This document shows positions 1 to 8,807 of a stretch of 64,000 nt of DNA, piece by piece. Within the stretch, counting starts at the first letter, position 1. Each line of letters opens with the position of its first letter. Position numbers and translations under genes: made by a program. The notes beneath the pieces are model-generated. The model had not been told where the DNA came from. It saw only the letters and a list, made by a program, of their open reading frames with translations, and did not search any database. The stretch comes from Oceanospirillaceae bacterium (lineage in GTDB: Bacteria; Pseudomonadota; Gammaproteobacteria; Pseudomonadales; Litoribrevibacteraceae): NCBI GenBank assembly GCA_015665455.1, contig JADFAD010000006.1, positions 1,054,001-1,118,000 of the forward strand, given 5' to 3'.

Positions 1-963
1 ACAGCAGATATCTCTAAACTGGTATTTATTGAAGATCTAGACAGTTGGAATGGAGACAGCGGAGGCGACATCGACCGTACAACAACCCCTTGGGGTGGCG
101 GTGCGTATAAAGACCGAAACATCTCGACCTATGGCGCAGTCAACCTAAACCTAACTGATCAGCTTAACTTTATTACGGGCGCTCGAGTCAGTGATTGGAG
201 CACCAAAGGAACTGCCTTCAGCGGCGAATCGAAAGAGACGACAGAAAGTGGCGAAGTTACTCCGTACGCAGGTTTAGTATTTGATATCACATCGTCAGTG
301 TCCACATATGCCAGTTACACAGAGATCTTTACGCCACAAAACAAACTCGATCGCAACGGAAACCTTCTGGGAGCGATTGAAGGCCAATCTTATGAGTTTG
401 GTATCAAAAGCAGCTTGCTAGACGATAAACTCCAAGCGTCTATTTCTTACTTCAACGTTGAACAAGATAACGTTGCTGTTGAAGATATCATCATCGGCGC
501 GACACAAACATACAGAGCTGCGGATGGTCTGAGCAGTAAAGGCTTCGAAATTGAGTTTGTTGGTGAGCCAATTCACAACCTTCATGCAAGCCTGGGTTAC
601 ACCTATCAAGACATGGACGCCAGCGACGACGCGGGTAAAGATGTGACAGATTACACACCTCAACAGCTAGTTCGTTTCGCAACGTCTTATCGCATTCCGA
701 ACTTAGAAAAGCTAAAAATTGGAACTAGCATCAATTGGCAAGATAGCACGAAGAATACATCCACCGCAGGCCAAACAACCAAGCAAGACAGCTACGCATT
801 GGTTAACTTGATGGCCAGTTATGATGTAACCGACAGTTTGATCGTTCAAGCGAATGCGAACAATGTAACAGACGAAGATTACTACGCATCACTTAAAACG
901 CGCGGATATTCATACAAAGGCGCGCCAGCAAACTACGAAGTGAGTGCTCGTTACAACTTCTAA
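1..963 (+). CDS. TonB-dependent siderophore receptor, C-terminal part (5' end outside window)
   Basis: The reading frame is open from base 1 to a TAA at 961-963, so about 320 C-terminal residues of a larger protein are present. The sequence alternates polar and aromatic residues in the way of outer-membrane beta-strands and ends in Y-E-V-S-A-R-Y-N-F, a terminal-Phe signal typical of outer-membrane barrels. The stretch with Y-A-S-Y-T-E-I-F-T-P-Q and later G-A-I-E-G-Q-S-Y-E-F-G is characteristic of FhuE/FpvA-type siderophore receptors. Known role of the family: energy-coupled uptake of ferric chelates across the outer membrane using TonB. The plug domain and TonB box are upstream and cannot be checked. 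It precedes Fur-like boxes and a PepSY gene, a usual siderophore-uptake context. The actual ligand is unknown. Confidence 0.9.
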   Translation, partial: TADISKLVFIEDLDSWNGDSGGDIDRTTTPWGGGAYKDRNISTYGAVNLNLTDQLNFITGARVSDWSTKGTAFSGESKETTESGEVTPYAGLVFDITSSVSTYASYTEIFTPQNKLDRNGNLLGAIEGQSYEFGIKSSLLDDKLQASISYFNVEQDNVAVEDIIIGATQTYRAADGLSSKGFEIEFVGEPIHNLHASLGYTYQDMDASDDAGKDVTDYTPQQLVRFATSYRIPNLEKLKIGTSINWQDSTKNTSTAGQTTKQDSYALVNLMASYDVTDSLIVQANANNVTDEDYYASLKTRGYSYKGAPANYEVSARYNF

Positions 964-970
964 CGTGCCT

Positions 971-1000
971 ATGGGTACAGCATTAAATTGCTGTACCCAT
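971..1000 (+). terminator. Hairpin after the receptor gene
   Basis: A 12-bp perfect stem (971-982 with 989-1000) closes a 6-nt loop eight bases after the receptor stop codon. The following bases are T-rich (ttatatgttt) but not a clean U-run, so it is a probable rather than certain intrinsic terminator. Confidence 0.6.
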
Positions 1001-1022
1001 TTATATGTTTACTTAATGAAAT

Positions 1023-1063
1023 GCAAATAATTATCATTGCACACGCAATTGATAATCATTAGA
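1023..1063 (+). promoter_or_regulatory. Tandem Fur-like boxes before the PepSY/metal-transport operon
   Basis: Two overlapping-style matches to the 19-bp Fur consensus occur at 1023-1041 (about 12/19) and 1045-1063 (about 14/19, core TTGATAATCATTA). They lie about 155-195 bp upstream of the next start codon. Iron-dependent repression by Fur is inferred. The sites do not resemble the long Zur palindrome, although the downstream ABC transporter looks zinc-type. Confidence 0.65.
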
Positions 1064-1216
1064 CTTCTGAAAAACTGATTACAGATCACCAAATAATTAC
1101 AGTTTAGAGCTCTACAGAGAAGCAGGTTCTAAACACCTGCAACTCTCGGCCTTAGCTCACCACAAATCAATTTTTAAAACGCTTAGCGGTCTAGCATCCA
1201 AGCTCAGCGAACCATT

Positions 1217-3085
1217 ATGTCTATTGCTGTCATCAGGATGAATGGCAGCGCTTATTTTAGGGGAAAGAATTTGAGCGCCGAAGTAAATACGACCCTCGAT
1301 GATGATATCTCGCCAGACGATGTAATAGCGCCAGTCAAAACGAAACCGCGTGCAAAACGTAAAAAGAAACTCACGGCGCACAGAGCTGCCTATTTGGTAC
1401 ACAGTTTCATTGGTCTCAAACTTTCTCTTCTGTTTACCATCGTATTAGCCACAGGCACCATCGCGGTCATTAATGAAGAACTCGACTGGCTCATTTACGA
1501 TGAAATGCGGGTTACCCCTCAAGCAGAACGCTTGAATGAAGGTGAACTCATGGATCGACTCGATGCTGCCTATCCAAACGCCGGGGTTTCATTTCTTGAA
1601 ACTGCTAACCAACGCCCGCACATGGCGGCCATGGCACAACTCAGCAGTGCGGAAGGCGGCTTTCAAAAAGTCTGGATTGACCCTTACACCGGCACCATCA
1701 AAGGCGAAACCGATTTCTTAACGGTGGGCACATTTTTTTCCATTCTGCACACTCGCCTTTATATGCCCGTCATTGGTCGCGCACTCGTAAATGTATTTGG
1801 TGTGCTGTGCCTCATTGGTTTAATTTCAGGCCTCATCAGCTACCGACGATTTTGGAGAGAGTTTTTTACGCTGCCTAGATGGAATGCTAAACCCCGAATC
1901 TTTCTCGGTGATTTACATAAGTTCATAGGGCTTTGGAGCCTTTGGTTCATATTAATCATGGGTGTGACCGGCACTTGGTGGTTTTACCACAACCCACTCG
2001 TATTTTATAAGGTAGCACCGCCCGTGCTGCCAGCCACGACCATTGAACCTCAGTTATCACATCAGGATCTCGATAAATTGGGGGCTGGAATCCCGAATCG
2101 ACTGTCATCCGCTGACATCATTAACGCCGTCAAAAAACATGATCCAAACTTCGCCATTCAACTATTACGTCCCCCTGAACATAACGGGCAGGCTTACAGA
2201 GTCATGGGCACAAAAGGTGAATTACTAACCAGTTCAAGGGACAGCAGTTACTACGTTCATCCTTACACAGGCGAAATCATTGGCGACCGCTTAGTAAAAG
2301 ATATAACTGCGTTACAACGCTTTGATTATGCAATGGTTCCTCTGCATTACGGAACTTGGGGCAACGAAGGGGCAAGTGATCTCGCGGTTAAATTTGTCTG
2401 GTTTATCTTTGGCTTAGGAATGACCGTCTTATCTGTTTCCGGCATGATTATTTACTATCAAAGAACACGCTCTGCGACTAACAAGCTGTTACCTGAACAA
2501 CCCTCCAAACGGTTCTTCAAAAAATCATGGTTTGTTTTCCGTCCGTGGGGCGGGCCGATGTCTGGCTTTAAGTATTTAAACTGGGCATTCATCACCGTCG
2601 CCTGCATTGGAATAAGTATCGCGTTCACACTGCAACGCGAAGGCGCCTCAGGCTCGGGTTTCCAATACGCAAAACAACACGTGGGTGAGTGGACAATTTC
2701 ACTGAACGCCACAGCAGGTTTGCTCGAGAAAGATTTACCGCCAATACGCCCAGGCAGACAAACCAACATGAATGTTTTCATTCATGGAGGTAACCCAAAA
2801 GCGATCAAGTTCATGCACATCAAAGCGCGTAAACCAAGAACCATGCGTGCTCCCGGTGCGGTAGTACACGGCCAATTAGGCAATCAACATTCCAACACCA
2901 TTATGCCGAAGAAAATCAAAGACAACGCCAAACTGTGGGTCACCATCGAAGACTGGCACGGCAACTTCCATCAAGCGTCATGGCCATTAATGCCTGACGG
3001 CGAACAAACCATTGATTTACGCATTAATAATCAAGAAATAACAGATAACAAATCATCCAACATTAAAATAAAGGAGAACAACTAA
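1217..3085 (+). CDS. PepSY-associated transmembrane protein (siderophore/iron-uptake type)
   Basis: A 622-residue inner-membrane protein. A basic N-terminal cytoplasmic segment (around 45-55) precedes a first membrane helix with the H-S-F-I-G-L-K-L motif. Further helices occur near residues 195-220, 235-265, 385-415 and 450-470. Histidines recur at helix starts (L-H-K-F-I-G-L-W; P-L-H-Y-G-T-W-G). This layout matches PepSY_TM proteins, some of which (FoxB/PiuB/FpvG-like) act in reduction of ferric siderophores at the inner membrane. A C-terminal extension of about 150 residues after the last helix is periplasmic by inference. The start at 1217 lacks a strong ribosome site; an ATG at 1238 is an alternative. 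Its stop overlaps the next start by one base (TAATG). It follows the receptor and Fur-like boxes. Confidence 0.8.
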   Translation: MSIAVIRMNGSAYFRGKNLSAEVNTTLDDDISPDDVIAPVKTKPRAKRKKKLTAHRAAYLVHSFIGLKLSLLFTIVLATGTIAVINEELDWLIYDEMRVTPQAERLNEGELMDRLDAAYPNAGVSFLETANQRPHMAAMAQLSSAEGGFQKVWIDPYTGTIKGETDFLTVGTFFSILHTRLYMPVIGRALVNVFGVLCLIGLISGLISYRRFWREFFTLPRWNAKPRIFLGDLHKFIGLWSLWFILIMGVTGTWWFYHNPLVFYKVAPPVLPATTIEPQLSHQDLDKLGAGIPNRLSSADIINAVKKHDPNFAIQLLRPPEHNGQAYRVMGTKGELLTSSRDSSYYVHPYTGEIIGDRLVKDITALQRFDYAMVPLHYGTWGNEGASDLAVKFVWFIFGLGMTVLSVSGMIIYYQRTRSATNKLLPEQPSKRFFKKSWFVFRPWGGPMSGFKYLNWAFITVACIGISIAFTLQREGASGSGFQYAKQHVGEWTISLNATAGLLEKDLPPIRPGRQTNMNVFIHGGNPKAIKFMHIKARKPRTMRAPGAVVHGQLGNQHSNTIMPKKIKDNAKLWVTIEDWHGNFHQASWPLMPDGEQTIDLRINNQEITDNKSSNIKIKENN

Positions 3086-3402
3086 TGCGTTACATCCTTT
3101 TAATTTTACTGACTGTACTGAGCGTACAAGCCCGTGCTCACTACCCACTGCTCAGCTGTGAGTTCACAGAAAGCGAACAGTCTTCAGCAGAGCAAGTATT
3201 CTGTGACGCAGGCTTTTCCGATGGCACTAAAGCACCCAACGTTGTCATGGAAGTGTTCTCCGAAGACGATGAAACCTTGGTTTCCGGTCATACGGATGAC
3301 CTTGCGAAATTTCAATTTGAACGCCCAGAAGGCATCTTCTTCATCATTATGGATGCAGGGCCAGGTCATGTAATCGAAATTTCGGACGAAGAAGTTAATT
3401 AG
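3085..3402 (+). CDS. Small secreted protein, N-terminal His after predicted cleavage
   Basis: A 105-residue protein with a clear signal peptide (residues 1-18) and an A-R-A cleavage motif before H-Y-P-L-L-S, so the mature protein would begin with histidine. Two cysteines (about 26 and 40) could form a disulfide. The C-terminal half (F-E-R-P-E-G then D-A-G-P-G-H) resembles the end of beta-sandwich DUF4198/NikL-like periplasmic metal-handling proteins, but this is a weak pattern match. It is translationally coupled to the PepSY gene (strong AAGGAG-type site, one-base overlap) and precedes the His-tailed protein, so a role in periplasmic metal handling is a reasonable inference. No enzymatic function can be assigned. 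Confidence 0.7.
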   Translation: MRYILLILLTVLSVQARAHYPLLSCEFTESEQSSAEQVFCDAGFSDGTKAPNVVMEVFSEDDETLVSGHTDDLAKFQFERPEGIFFIIMDAGPGHVIEISDEEVN

Positions 3403-3415
3403 GGCGACCACGTTT

Positions 3416-3985
3416 ATGAGTCATGATTCGAGCACATTCACTGAAACCGTGCCTCCTTGGAACGGCCAAAAAGAAGATAAAGTCGTATTCAGTCTCGCAC
3501 TGTTCATTATCGTTTTGGCCGCACTACTGCTCTGGATGAGACAACCAACAGAAACTAAGAAAGCTCCAGTACTGCCTGCGGAGCTTAGGCAAGTGGTTAC
3601 CGAACTGAGCATTGCCGTTGAAGAGATTCAAATGCTCCAATCCCTCGAAGGTGTGCATCCAAGTTTGTCCAATCTAACAGACATGGGAATTGCGCCTTTC
3701 AACGGTTCAGCCAGTTACACAGATCATCCAATGGTCTGGAGTGAAATTGAATCCGGGTGTTTGATCGCGACCAATGCATCATCAACGCTTCTACTTCGAT
3801 TGAAAGCAACGGGGTCTCAAAGCGCGCCGACCTATCAAATTCATTGGCGGGCCGCAGAGACACGTTCGGATTCAGACCAACCAGTTTCTGACTGCTTATC
3901 AACGGTTAATTGGCAGGCATTTCCTACTTCAGCTGAACCTGAAACAAACCATCATTCAGCCCCATCCGGAGCACATTCCCATTGA
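3416..3985 (+). CDS. Membrane-anchored protein of the metal ABC operon (DUF6162-like)
   Basis: A 189-residue protein with one membrane helix (about residues 24-41, followed by R-Q-P) and a periplasmic domain. It resembles a small family found beside zinc/manganese ABC transporters (DUF6162 as I recall it; assignment by context and general pattern, not by search). Two cysteines (around 116 and 163) lie in the periplasmic part. The extreme C-terminus is histidine-rich (H-H-S-A-P-S-G-A-H-S-H), consistent with binding Zn(II) or another divalent metal. The gene is 13 bp after its upstream neighbour and overlaps the binding-protein start by four bases, indicating co-translation with the transporter. 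Confidence 0.65.
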   Translation: MSHDSSTFTETVPPWNGQKEDKVVFSLALFIIVLAALLLWMRQPTETKKAPVLPAELRQVVTELSIAVEEIQMLQSLEGVHPSLSNLTDMGIAPFNGSASYTDHPMVWSEIESGCLIATNASSTLLLRLKATGSQSAPTYQIHWRAAETRSDSDQPVSDCLSTVNWQAFPTSAEPETNHHSAPSGAHSH

Positions 3986-4878
3986 TTTCCTCATTATTTA
4001 GATTTGCGCTTGCGGGCTGCGTTTTACTTCTTTCAACCGCCAGCTTTGCGCAGTTGAATGTTGGTATTACGCTTCATCCCTACTACAGCTATGTAAAGAA
4101 TATCGTGGGAGACAGAGCGACCGTCACACCATTAATCGAAGCGGGATTCAATCCTCATGCCTATAAATTAGCGCCTGCAGACTTGGCAAGGCTGAAATCC
4201 ATGGATGCCATTGTGGTTAACGGCATTGGCCATGATGAGTTTGCCATTGAAGTACTGAAGCAACTCAACCTGCCAAACTTAACCACGGTGTATGCCAATG
4301 AAGCAGTCCCGCTATTAAGTAATCCCGCAGGAACAAAGCATAATCCTCATACCTTTGTATCCATTGATGCCAGTATCCGACAGGTCTATACCATTGCTCG
4401 ACAGCTGGCAAAATTGGATCCTGACAACGCAAAATTCTTCCAACGTAATGCATTAACGTTCGCTAAGAAATTACGGATTATCAAAAAGAACGCTCAGCAA
4501 AACATCACGCCTTTAAACCTTGGCAAGGTGCGCATCGCCAGTACCCATAATGCCTATGGTTATTTACTGCAAGAATTTGGTATGACCATTTCAGCCGTCG
4601 TTGAGCCTGCCCACGGTGTGTCCCCCAGTGCATCTCAATTGCAAACCACGATTAACAAAATTCGAGACGTAAACGTCAACATTTTGTTCACAGAACTCAA
4701 CATGGAAAACCAATACGTGGATGTCATTGAACGAGAAACCCAAGCCAAACTCTATCATTTCTCCCATATGACGTATGGCGATTACCGAGAAGAATTGGTC
4801 GAGGAAGACATGACAAAGAACATGAATACTCTGGTCTCTGCCCTGACCTACGCAGCCAGCCGCAATGCAAGTGAGTGA
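3982..4878 (+). CDS. Zinc-type metal ABC transporter substrate-binding protein (ZnuA/TroA family)
   Basis: A 298-residue periplasmic protein with signal peptide (about 1-23). Cluster A-I binding residues are visible as three histidines: H59 in F-N-P-H, H123 in H-N-P-H-T-F and H189 in S-T-H-N-A-Y-G-Y. In the family, His at the third position is typical of zinc binders such as ZnuA, while Mn-binding PsaA-like proteins carry Glu there. The long His/acid-rich loop of E. coli ZnuA is absent. Translation starts at a TTG overlapping the previous stop (TTGA), a coupled start. It delivers metal to the ATPase/permease pair encoded next. Zinc is the best guess; the upstream Fur-like boxes leave open Fe or Mn. 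Confidence 0.88.
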   Translation: MISSLFRFALAGCVLLLSTASFAQLNVGITLHPYYSYVKNIVGDRATVTPLIEAGFNPHAYKLAPADLARLKSMDAIVVNGIGHDEFAIEVLKQLNLPNLTTVYANEAVPLLSNPAGTKHNPHTFVSIDASIRQVYTIARQLAKLDPDNAKFFQRNALTFAKKLRIIKKNAQQNITPLNLGKVRIASTHNAYGYLLQEFGMTISAVVEPAHGVSPSASQLQTTINKIRDVNVNILFTELNMENQYVDVIERETQAKLYHFSHMTYGDYREELVEEDMTKNMNTLVSALTYAASRNASE

Positions 4879-5623
4879 GCCAATGACAATTCCAAACACA
4901 CTGACAGGCCCAAGCGTCTTGCTCGAACAAACCAGCGTTAAAGAAGGCGATCAACAATTACTCTCCGCCATCACAACGGAATTTAAAGCCGGAGGCTGGC
5001 ACGCAATATTAGGGCCTAACGGCGGCGGTAAAAGTACCCTGTTAAAGGCCATTTTAGGGTTAACGCCTCACCAAGGTTCCATTACGATTCAATGGCCTAC
5101 CGCTGAACCCAACACACAATCCCAAGGAAGGTTGGGGTACCTGCCTCAATCCATGCCCTTCGACGCAAGCCTACCAATTTCAGTGCGCGATTACCTACTT
5201 ATGTCACTGAGTAAAAAGCCCATATGGTTCAGTCGTAAAATACCCGTTGAAGTGGAAGTCGCCCTTAATCAAGTGCAGCTGAACGACAAACTGGACCGTA
5301 AAGTCGGAGACTTATCGGGCGGGGAACGCCAACGTTTGATGCTGGCTACTGCCTTATTACAGGCACCGACTCTGTTGATTCTGGATGAACCCATGACGGG
5401 GCTCGATCAACAAGGGCAAAAAGACGTGCTCAATTTGCTGTCTGAATTCAATACCGCCGGAGGCACCATTCTGATGGTGGAGCACAACTGGCAAATAGTG
5501 AAACAGCATTGTGATCAAGTCTATTGGATCGACAAAGGGTTGGAATATCAAGGCACCCCGGACGATTTTTTCGCCTCGAAAGTATCGCAAAGTAACCCCC
5601 TACAGCCTGAATTTATGGAATAA
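4865..5623 (+). CDS. Metal ABC transporter ATP-binding protein
   Basis: A 252-residue ABC ATPase. Walker A G-P-N-G-G-G-K-S-T is at 50-58, the Q-loop at Y-L-P-Q (about 92-95), the signature L-S-G-G-E-R-Q-R at 150-157, Walker B L-L-I-L-D-E-P at 170-176 and the H-loop His at 207. It energises the permease encoded at 5687. The start overlaps the binding-protein gene by 14 bases; an in-frame ATG at 4883, just after that gene's stop, is an equally possible start. Family: ZnuC/MntB-like ATPases of the ABC-3 importers. Confidence 0.9.
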   Translation: MQVSEPMTIPNTLTGPSVLLEQTSVKEGDQQLLSAITTEFKAGGWHAILGPNGGGKSTLLKAILGLTPHQGSITIQWPTAEPNTQSQGRLGYLPQSMPFDASLPISVRDYLLMSLSKKPIWFSRKIPVEVEVALNQVQLNDKLDRKVGDLSGGERQRLMLATALLQAPTLLILDEPMTGLDQQGQKDVLNLLSEFNTAGGTILMVEHNWQIVKQHCDQVYWIDKGLEYQGTPDDFFASKVSQSNPLQPEFME

Positions 5624-5686
5624 GCATTGAACAGATGCCCAACACTTAAGTTCAGTAATAAAGTTCAACACTAGAGCTCAACACCC

Positions 5687-6571
5687 ATGATGACATCGGT
5701 ATATCAAACGTTTAAACATGTGGTAGAACAAGGCTGGTTACCAGAGATGTTCGCCTATGAATTCCTAATCAATGCATTGTTTGCCAGTTTAATGATCGGC
5801 CCAATGCTGGGTCTACTAGGAACATTGGTGGTCGTCAAGCGCCTGGCCTTTCTATCCGAAGCCGTTGGTCATAGTGTGCTTACTGGCGTGAGCATCGGGA
5901 TTCTCTTGGGCGAACCCGTCAATGCCACTTGGATCAGTTTATTCAGCTTTTCCATACTCTTTTCACTGCTGTTACAGTGGATCAAAGGCCGCTCAACCAT
6001 TCCCTACGATGCTCTGATCGGGGTATTCCTCTCGTTCGCGCTAGCACTCGGCGCAGCGTTACTCTTGTACGTTGCCAAACATGTGAATGCGCATTTAATC
6101 GAGCAAGTGATGTTCGGCTCCATTCTGGTGTCCAGCGTTGACGACCTGATACTGTTGGCCACCATATTTATCTTGGTCAGTTGGTTAGCATTCTCTTTTG
6201 GTAATCAAGCGTACTTAGTCGCCATCTCACCCGAAGTGGCCCACAGTCAACGTATAAATACCCGACTTCACGATTACGGGTTTGTAATTCTAATTGCCCT
6301 CATCACCGTAGCGGCCGTAAAAATCATTGGTGCTGTATTGGTTGGTGCGCTGCTCCTGATACCTGCAGCCAGTGCGCGTTTGGTCGCTAAAGACCTCAAA
6401 CAAATGCTCATGCTGTCCGTACTCATAGCCACCACCAGCTCAGTCTTTGGCGTATTGATACCAATGTACGGCGAATGGCCCGTTTCAGCAGGGCCTGCAA
6501 TCACTTTATTTGCTTGTGGTTGGTTCATCATGTGTTTGATGGTTCGACAACTCAATGGACGAAACAACTAA
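5687..6571 (+). CDS. Metal ABC transporter permease (ABC-3 family, ZnuB-like)
   Basis: A 294-residue polytopic protein with about eight hydrophobic segments. It shows the family pattern around G-L-L-G-T-L-V-V-V-K-R-L-A-F-L-S-E-A-V-G-H-S-V-L near residues 43-66, typical of ABC-3 permeases (ZnuB/MntC), including the conserved G-H-S motif. It forms the membrane channel for the metal bound by the 3982 product. It lies 63 bp after the ATPase with no visible terminator, so it should be in the same transcript. The ribosome site before the ATGATG start is weak. Confidence 0.9.
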   Translation: MMTSVYQTFKHVVEQGWLPEMFAYEFLINALFASLMIGPMLGLLGTLVVVKRLAFLSEAVGHSVLTGVSIGILLGEPVNATWISLFSFSILFSLLLQWIKGRSTIPYDALIGVFLSFALALGAALLLYVAKHVNAHLIEQVMFGSILVSSVDDLILLATIFILVSWLAFSFGNQAYLVAISPEVAHSQRINTRLHDYGFVILIALITVAAVKIIGAVLVGALLLIPAASARLVAKDLKQMLMLSVLIATTSSVFGVLIPMYGEWPVSAGPAITLFACGWFIMCLMVRQLNGRNN

Positions 6572-6583
6572 AGGCGCAATCCT

Positions 6584-7501
6584 ATGAAACGTATTTTTAT
6601 GTTCATCATCAGTTGCGCATTGGTTGTCTTATCCGGTTGCAGTCAAAACGCAATCAAAACCAAGGTGCCCGACCAGCCGAATACACTCAATTCAAACCCT
6701 ACGGATGCGCAGAGTTCGCTTAAGCTCGCAACGGCCGTTCCTGTTATCAAAAGCATGGCGGAGGAGTTAATCGCCAATACTGACATTGAGTTAGTGTATA
6801 TCCCCTCTTCACGCTACAGCATTAAGCGCGTGCCTGGCTGGCTGAAACGTCAACCTACGAACAATTTCCCTACGGTTGATGCCGTTGCGGGTATCAGTTC
6901 AATTTGGCCTACTCTCGACATCTACCCTCATTTACGAGCACAGAATATACACGTCATTCCCATGGATCTTGCTCATGCGTATGTGCCGGGCGGTGAACGA
7001 GTAGCGCTTACTGAAAGCACCACCAAAACACCTCACTACTTTTGGCTGAACCCAGCCAATAGCCTAATTATGCTAGGCATTCTGCACAGAGACGTACAAG
7101 CGCTAGTTTCAAGTGCTTACCAACTCTCAGAAACACAAAAAACCAATATTGAAGCTCAACTGACACGCAATCATCAGTGGATGACCAAAAGCTTAAGGCA
7201 ACTCCAGATTGATTTAGACAATCAACTGATGTCCTTAGACACAATGCAAGTCATTGTCGATTCGGAAGATTTCTATGAACTGGCAGCATCCACCCTACTG
7301 CCAACGACACAGTTCGATGAAGCCAAAGAAAGCGGCTTCCCATCGCTGTTAATTACAACGAAGAAGTCCAGCCATAAAAAGCTTAAAAACACGCCAGAGA
7401 ACATACTTGTTTGGTCCATTGATGACTTCGCAAAGCCAAGAAAGGGAAGCTTTACGGAACGTTGGAAAAACAACATATCATCGCTCTCTGATCTTCAATA
7501 A
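6584..7501 (+). CDS. Degenerate ZnuA-like lipoprotein, second binding protein of the operon
   Basis: A 305-residue lipoprotein: signal peptide with lipobox L-S-G-C, C19. The pattern of alternating strands and helices, with A-V-A-G-I-S-S-I-W-P-T followed by P-H-Y-F-W-L-N-P at about 150-157, parallels the N-P-H-x-W-L-S-P region of ZnuA-family proteins. Only that histidine (H151) is obviously kept; the first site reads I-P-S-S-R-Y-S-I and the third has no His-containing match. It sits 12 bp after the permease with no terminator. It may be a lipid-anchored accessory or chaperone rather than a metal donor. The family relationship is inference from motif spacing. Confidence 0.6.
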   Translation: MKRIFMFIISCALVVLSGCSQNAIKTKVPDQPNTLNSNPTDAQSSLKLATAVPVIKSMAEELIANTDIELVYIPSSRYSIKRVPGWLKRQPTNNFPTVDAVAGISSIWPTLDIYPHLRAQNIHVIPMDLAHAYVPGGERVALTESTTKTPHYFWLNPANSLIMLGILHRDVQALVSSAYQLSETQKTNIEAQLTRNHQWMTKSLRQLQIDLDNQLMSLDTMQVIVDSEDFYELAASTLLPTTQFDEAKESGFPSLLITTKKSSHKKLKNTPENILVWSIDDFAKPRKGSFTERWKNNISSLSDLQ

Positions 7502-7512
7502 CGATTAATATC

Positions 7513-7560
7513 CATTGAACAACCCGTATTCATTGAACAACCCGTATTCATTGAGCAGCC
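7513..7560. repeat. 18-bp tandem repeat (2.7 copies)
   Basis: The unit cattgaacaacccgtatt occurs exactly twice (7513-7530, 7531-7548) and a third diverged partial copy follows (7549-7560). It lies between the convergent ends of the metal operon and the lipase foldase gene. No function is visible. Confidence 0.8.
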
Positions 7561-7644
7561 AGACCTCATTGAGCTGGCTCATCACCAAGCAAACATGCCT
7601 CAGTAAAAGCATCGCCAACAGGCACGATATAAAAAACAGATGGC

Positions 7645-8748
7645 TTAGCTTGGATCCTTTTGGGTCTGAGCTTCCACCTGATCCAAATTCTTCATGCGCT
7701 TCATTTCACCAGCGGACAGTGATAATTGTTCCACCATATAAATATTAAGCAAAGCATCACCACCGGATTCCATGTCTAAGCTTTGTTTATAGGCGAGATA
7801 TTGTGCTCGCTTAACCTTAAATACTGCGCGTTTCTGATCAAGTTCAACTAAGCGCTCTGCTGCCGCTTCACCATAATTCTCAACGTAAACTTGGTATTTC
7901 TCATGGTCAGACATTTCCACCACATCACTGCTCAGCGTTTTATGATGTAGCGCCATTTGAGACGATTGACGAGCCTCTAAGCTTTCTTGTGGCAATAAAG
8001 CATTAAGATCTGACAATTGCCTTTGCTTCTCTGCTGCAGGTAAATCTCCGGTTGCAATGACCATGCGTTCCAGCATGTAACGATCGTATTGGTTGTCTTT
8101 GCCAAACATAGACTCGGTGCTGTGCTGATCAAACAATGACTGTTGAAGTTGTTCTCTTTCCTGAAATACACGACGTAAATTCTTTAAATCACTTTGCGAC
8201 ACCAACTGGGCAGGATCATATAAACGCGCCCAAATATCTTGATCAAACTCCAATGCATTTAATTGGGTCTTATATTCAATGTAACCTTCAAGTAGTTGAT
8301 ACGCTTGCTGGTCAGCTGGGGCTTTTAAGTGTTGACCAATGTACTGCCCAATCCATTGCCTGATTTGTTCAATGCTTGCATCATCTTGGGCCGTCAGAAA
8401 GTAATCAAACAACTGCCGTACATCTGCATCAACGATGAGGTCGCCGTGTTCATCCGTCGACAAAGAACCGACAACATCGGTGCCTCTAAACATGTCTGGT
8501 AGCTGTTGTGACCAAGCAGAAGACTGCAGGTTTTCGGTGTCACTCTGCTCTTCAAAAAAGACAGTAACGTCATCCCTTCTTAAGTCTGACTCAGATAATC
8601 GAATGATTTCTGGCTTTGTTTCTGTTTCACTCTGACCAAAGTTCACATAGTTTGTGTCTTGCAAAAAATGACTGACCACAGCCAAACTGCCAAGAGCAAG
8701 AACAACGCCTGAAATAAGAAACGTTTTAGAAGAAATGTTCATGTTCAC
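7645..8748 (-). CDS. lifO: Lipase foldase (lipase-specific chaperone)
   Basis: A 367-residue protein with one N-terminal membrane helix (about 10-28) and a long, helical, Gln/Leu-rich periplasmic domain. The motif R-Q-L-F-D-Y-F-L-T-A at 111-120 matches the foldase signature R-x-x-F-D-Y-(F/C)-L-S-A. In the family the protein is anchored in the inner membrane and folds the cognate lipase in the periplasm before type II secretion. It lies directly downstream of the lipase gene on the same strand, 100 bp away, as in Pseudomonas, Burkholderia and Vibrio. A terminator-like hairpin sits between the two genes. Length is close to the usual 340-370 residues. Confidence 0.93.
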   Translation of the reverse strand: MNMNISSKTFLISGVVLALGSLAVVSHFLQDTNYVNFGQSETETKPEIIRLSESDLRRDDVTVFFEEQSDTENLQSSAWSQQLPDMFRGTDVVGSLSTDEHGDLIVDADVRQLFDYFLTAQDDASIEQIRQWIGQYIGQHLKAPADQQAYQLLEGYIEYKTQLNALEFDQDIWARLYDPAQLVSQSDLKNLRRVFQEREQLQQSLFDQHSTESMFGKDNQYDRYMLERMVIATGDLPAAEKQRQLSDLNALLPQESLEARQSSQMALHHKTLSSDVVEMSDHEKYQVYVENYGEAAAERLVELDQKRAVFKVKRAQYLAYKQSLDMESGGDALLNIYMVEQLSLSAGEMKRMKNLDQVEAQTQKDPS

Positions 8749-8807
8749 CTACTTAATTACCCGATTGCATACCCACTCAAACACTTAATTCATCATGCGA
8801 TGAACCG

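Noticed and set aside
1157-1402. Minus-strand frame opposite the PepSY start
   Set aside because: No ribosome site and it is antisense to the PepSY gene with its coding pattern.
7515-7748. Open frame across the 18-bp repeats
   Set aside because: Its repeated N-P-Y-S-L peptide follows from the DNA repeat, there is no ribosome site, and it runs into the foldase gene on the other strand.
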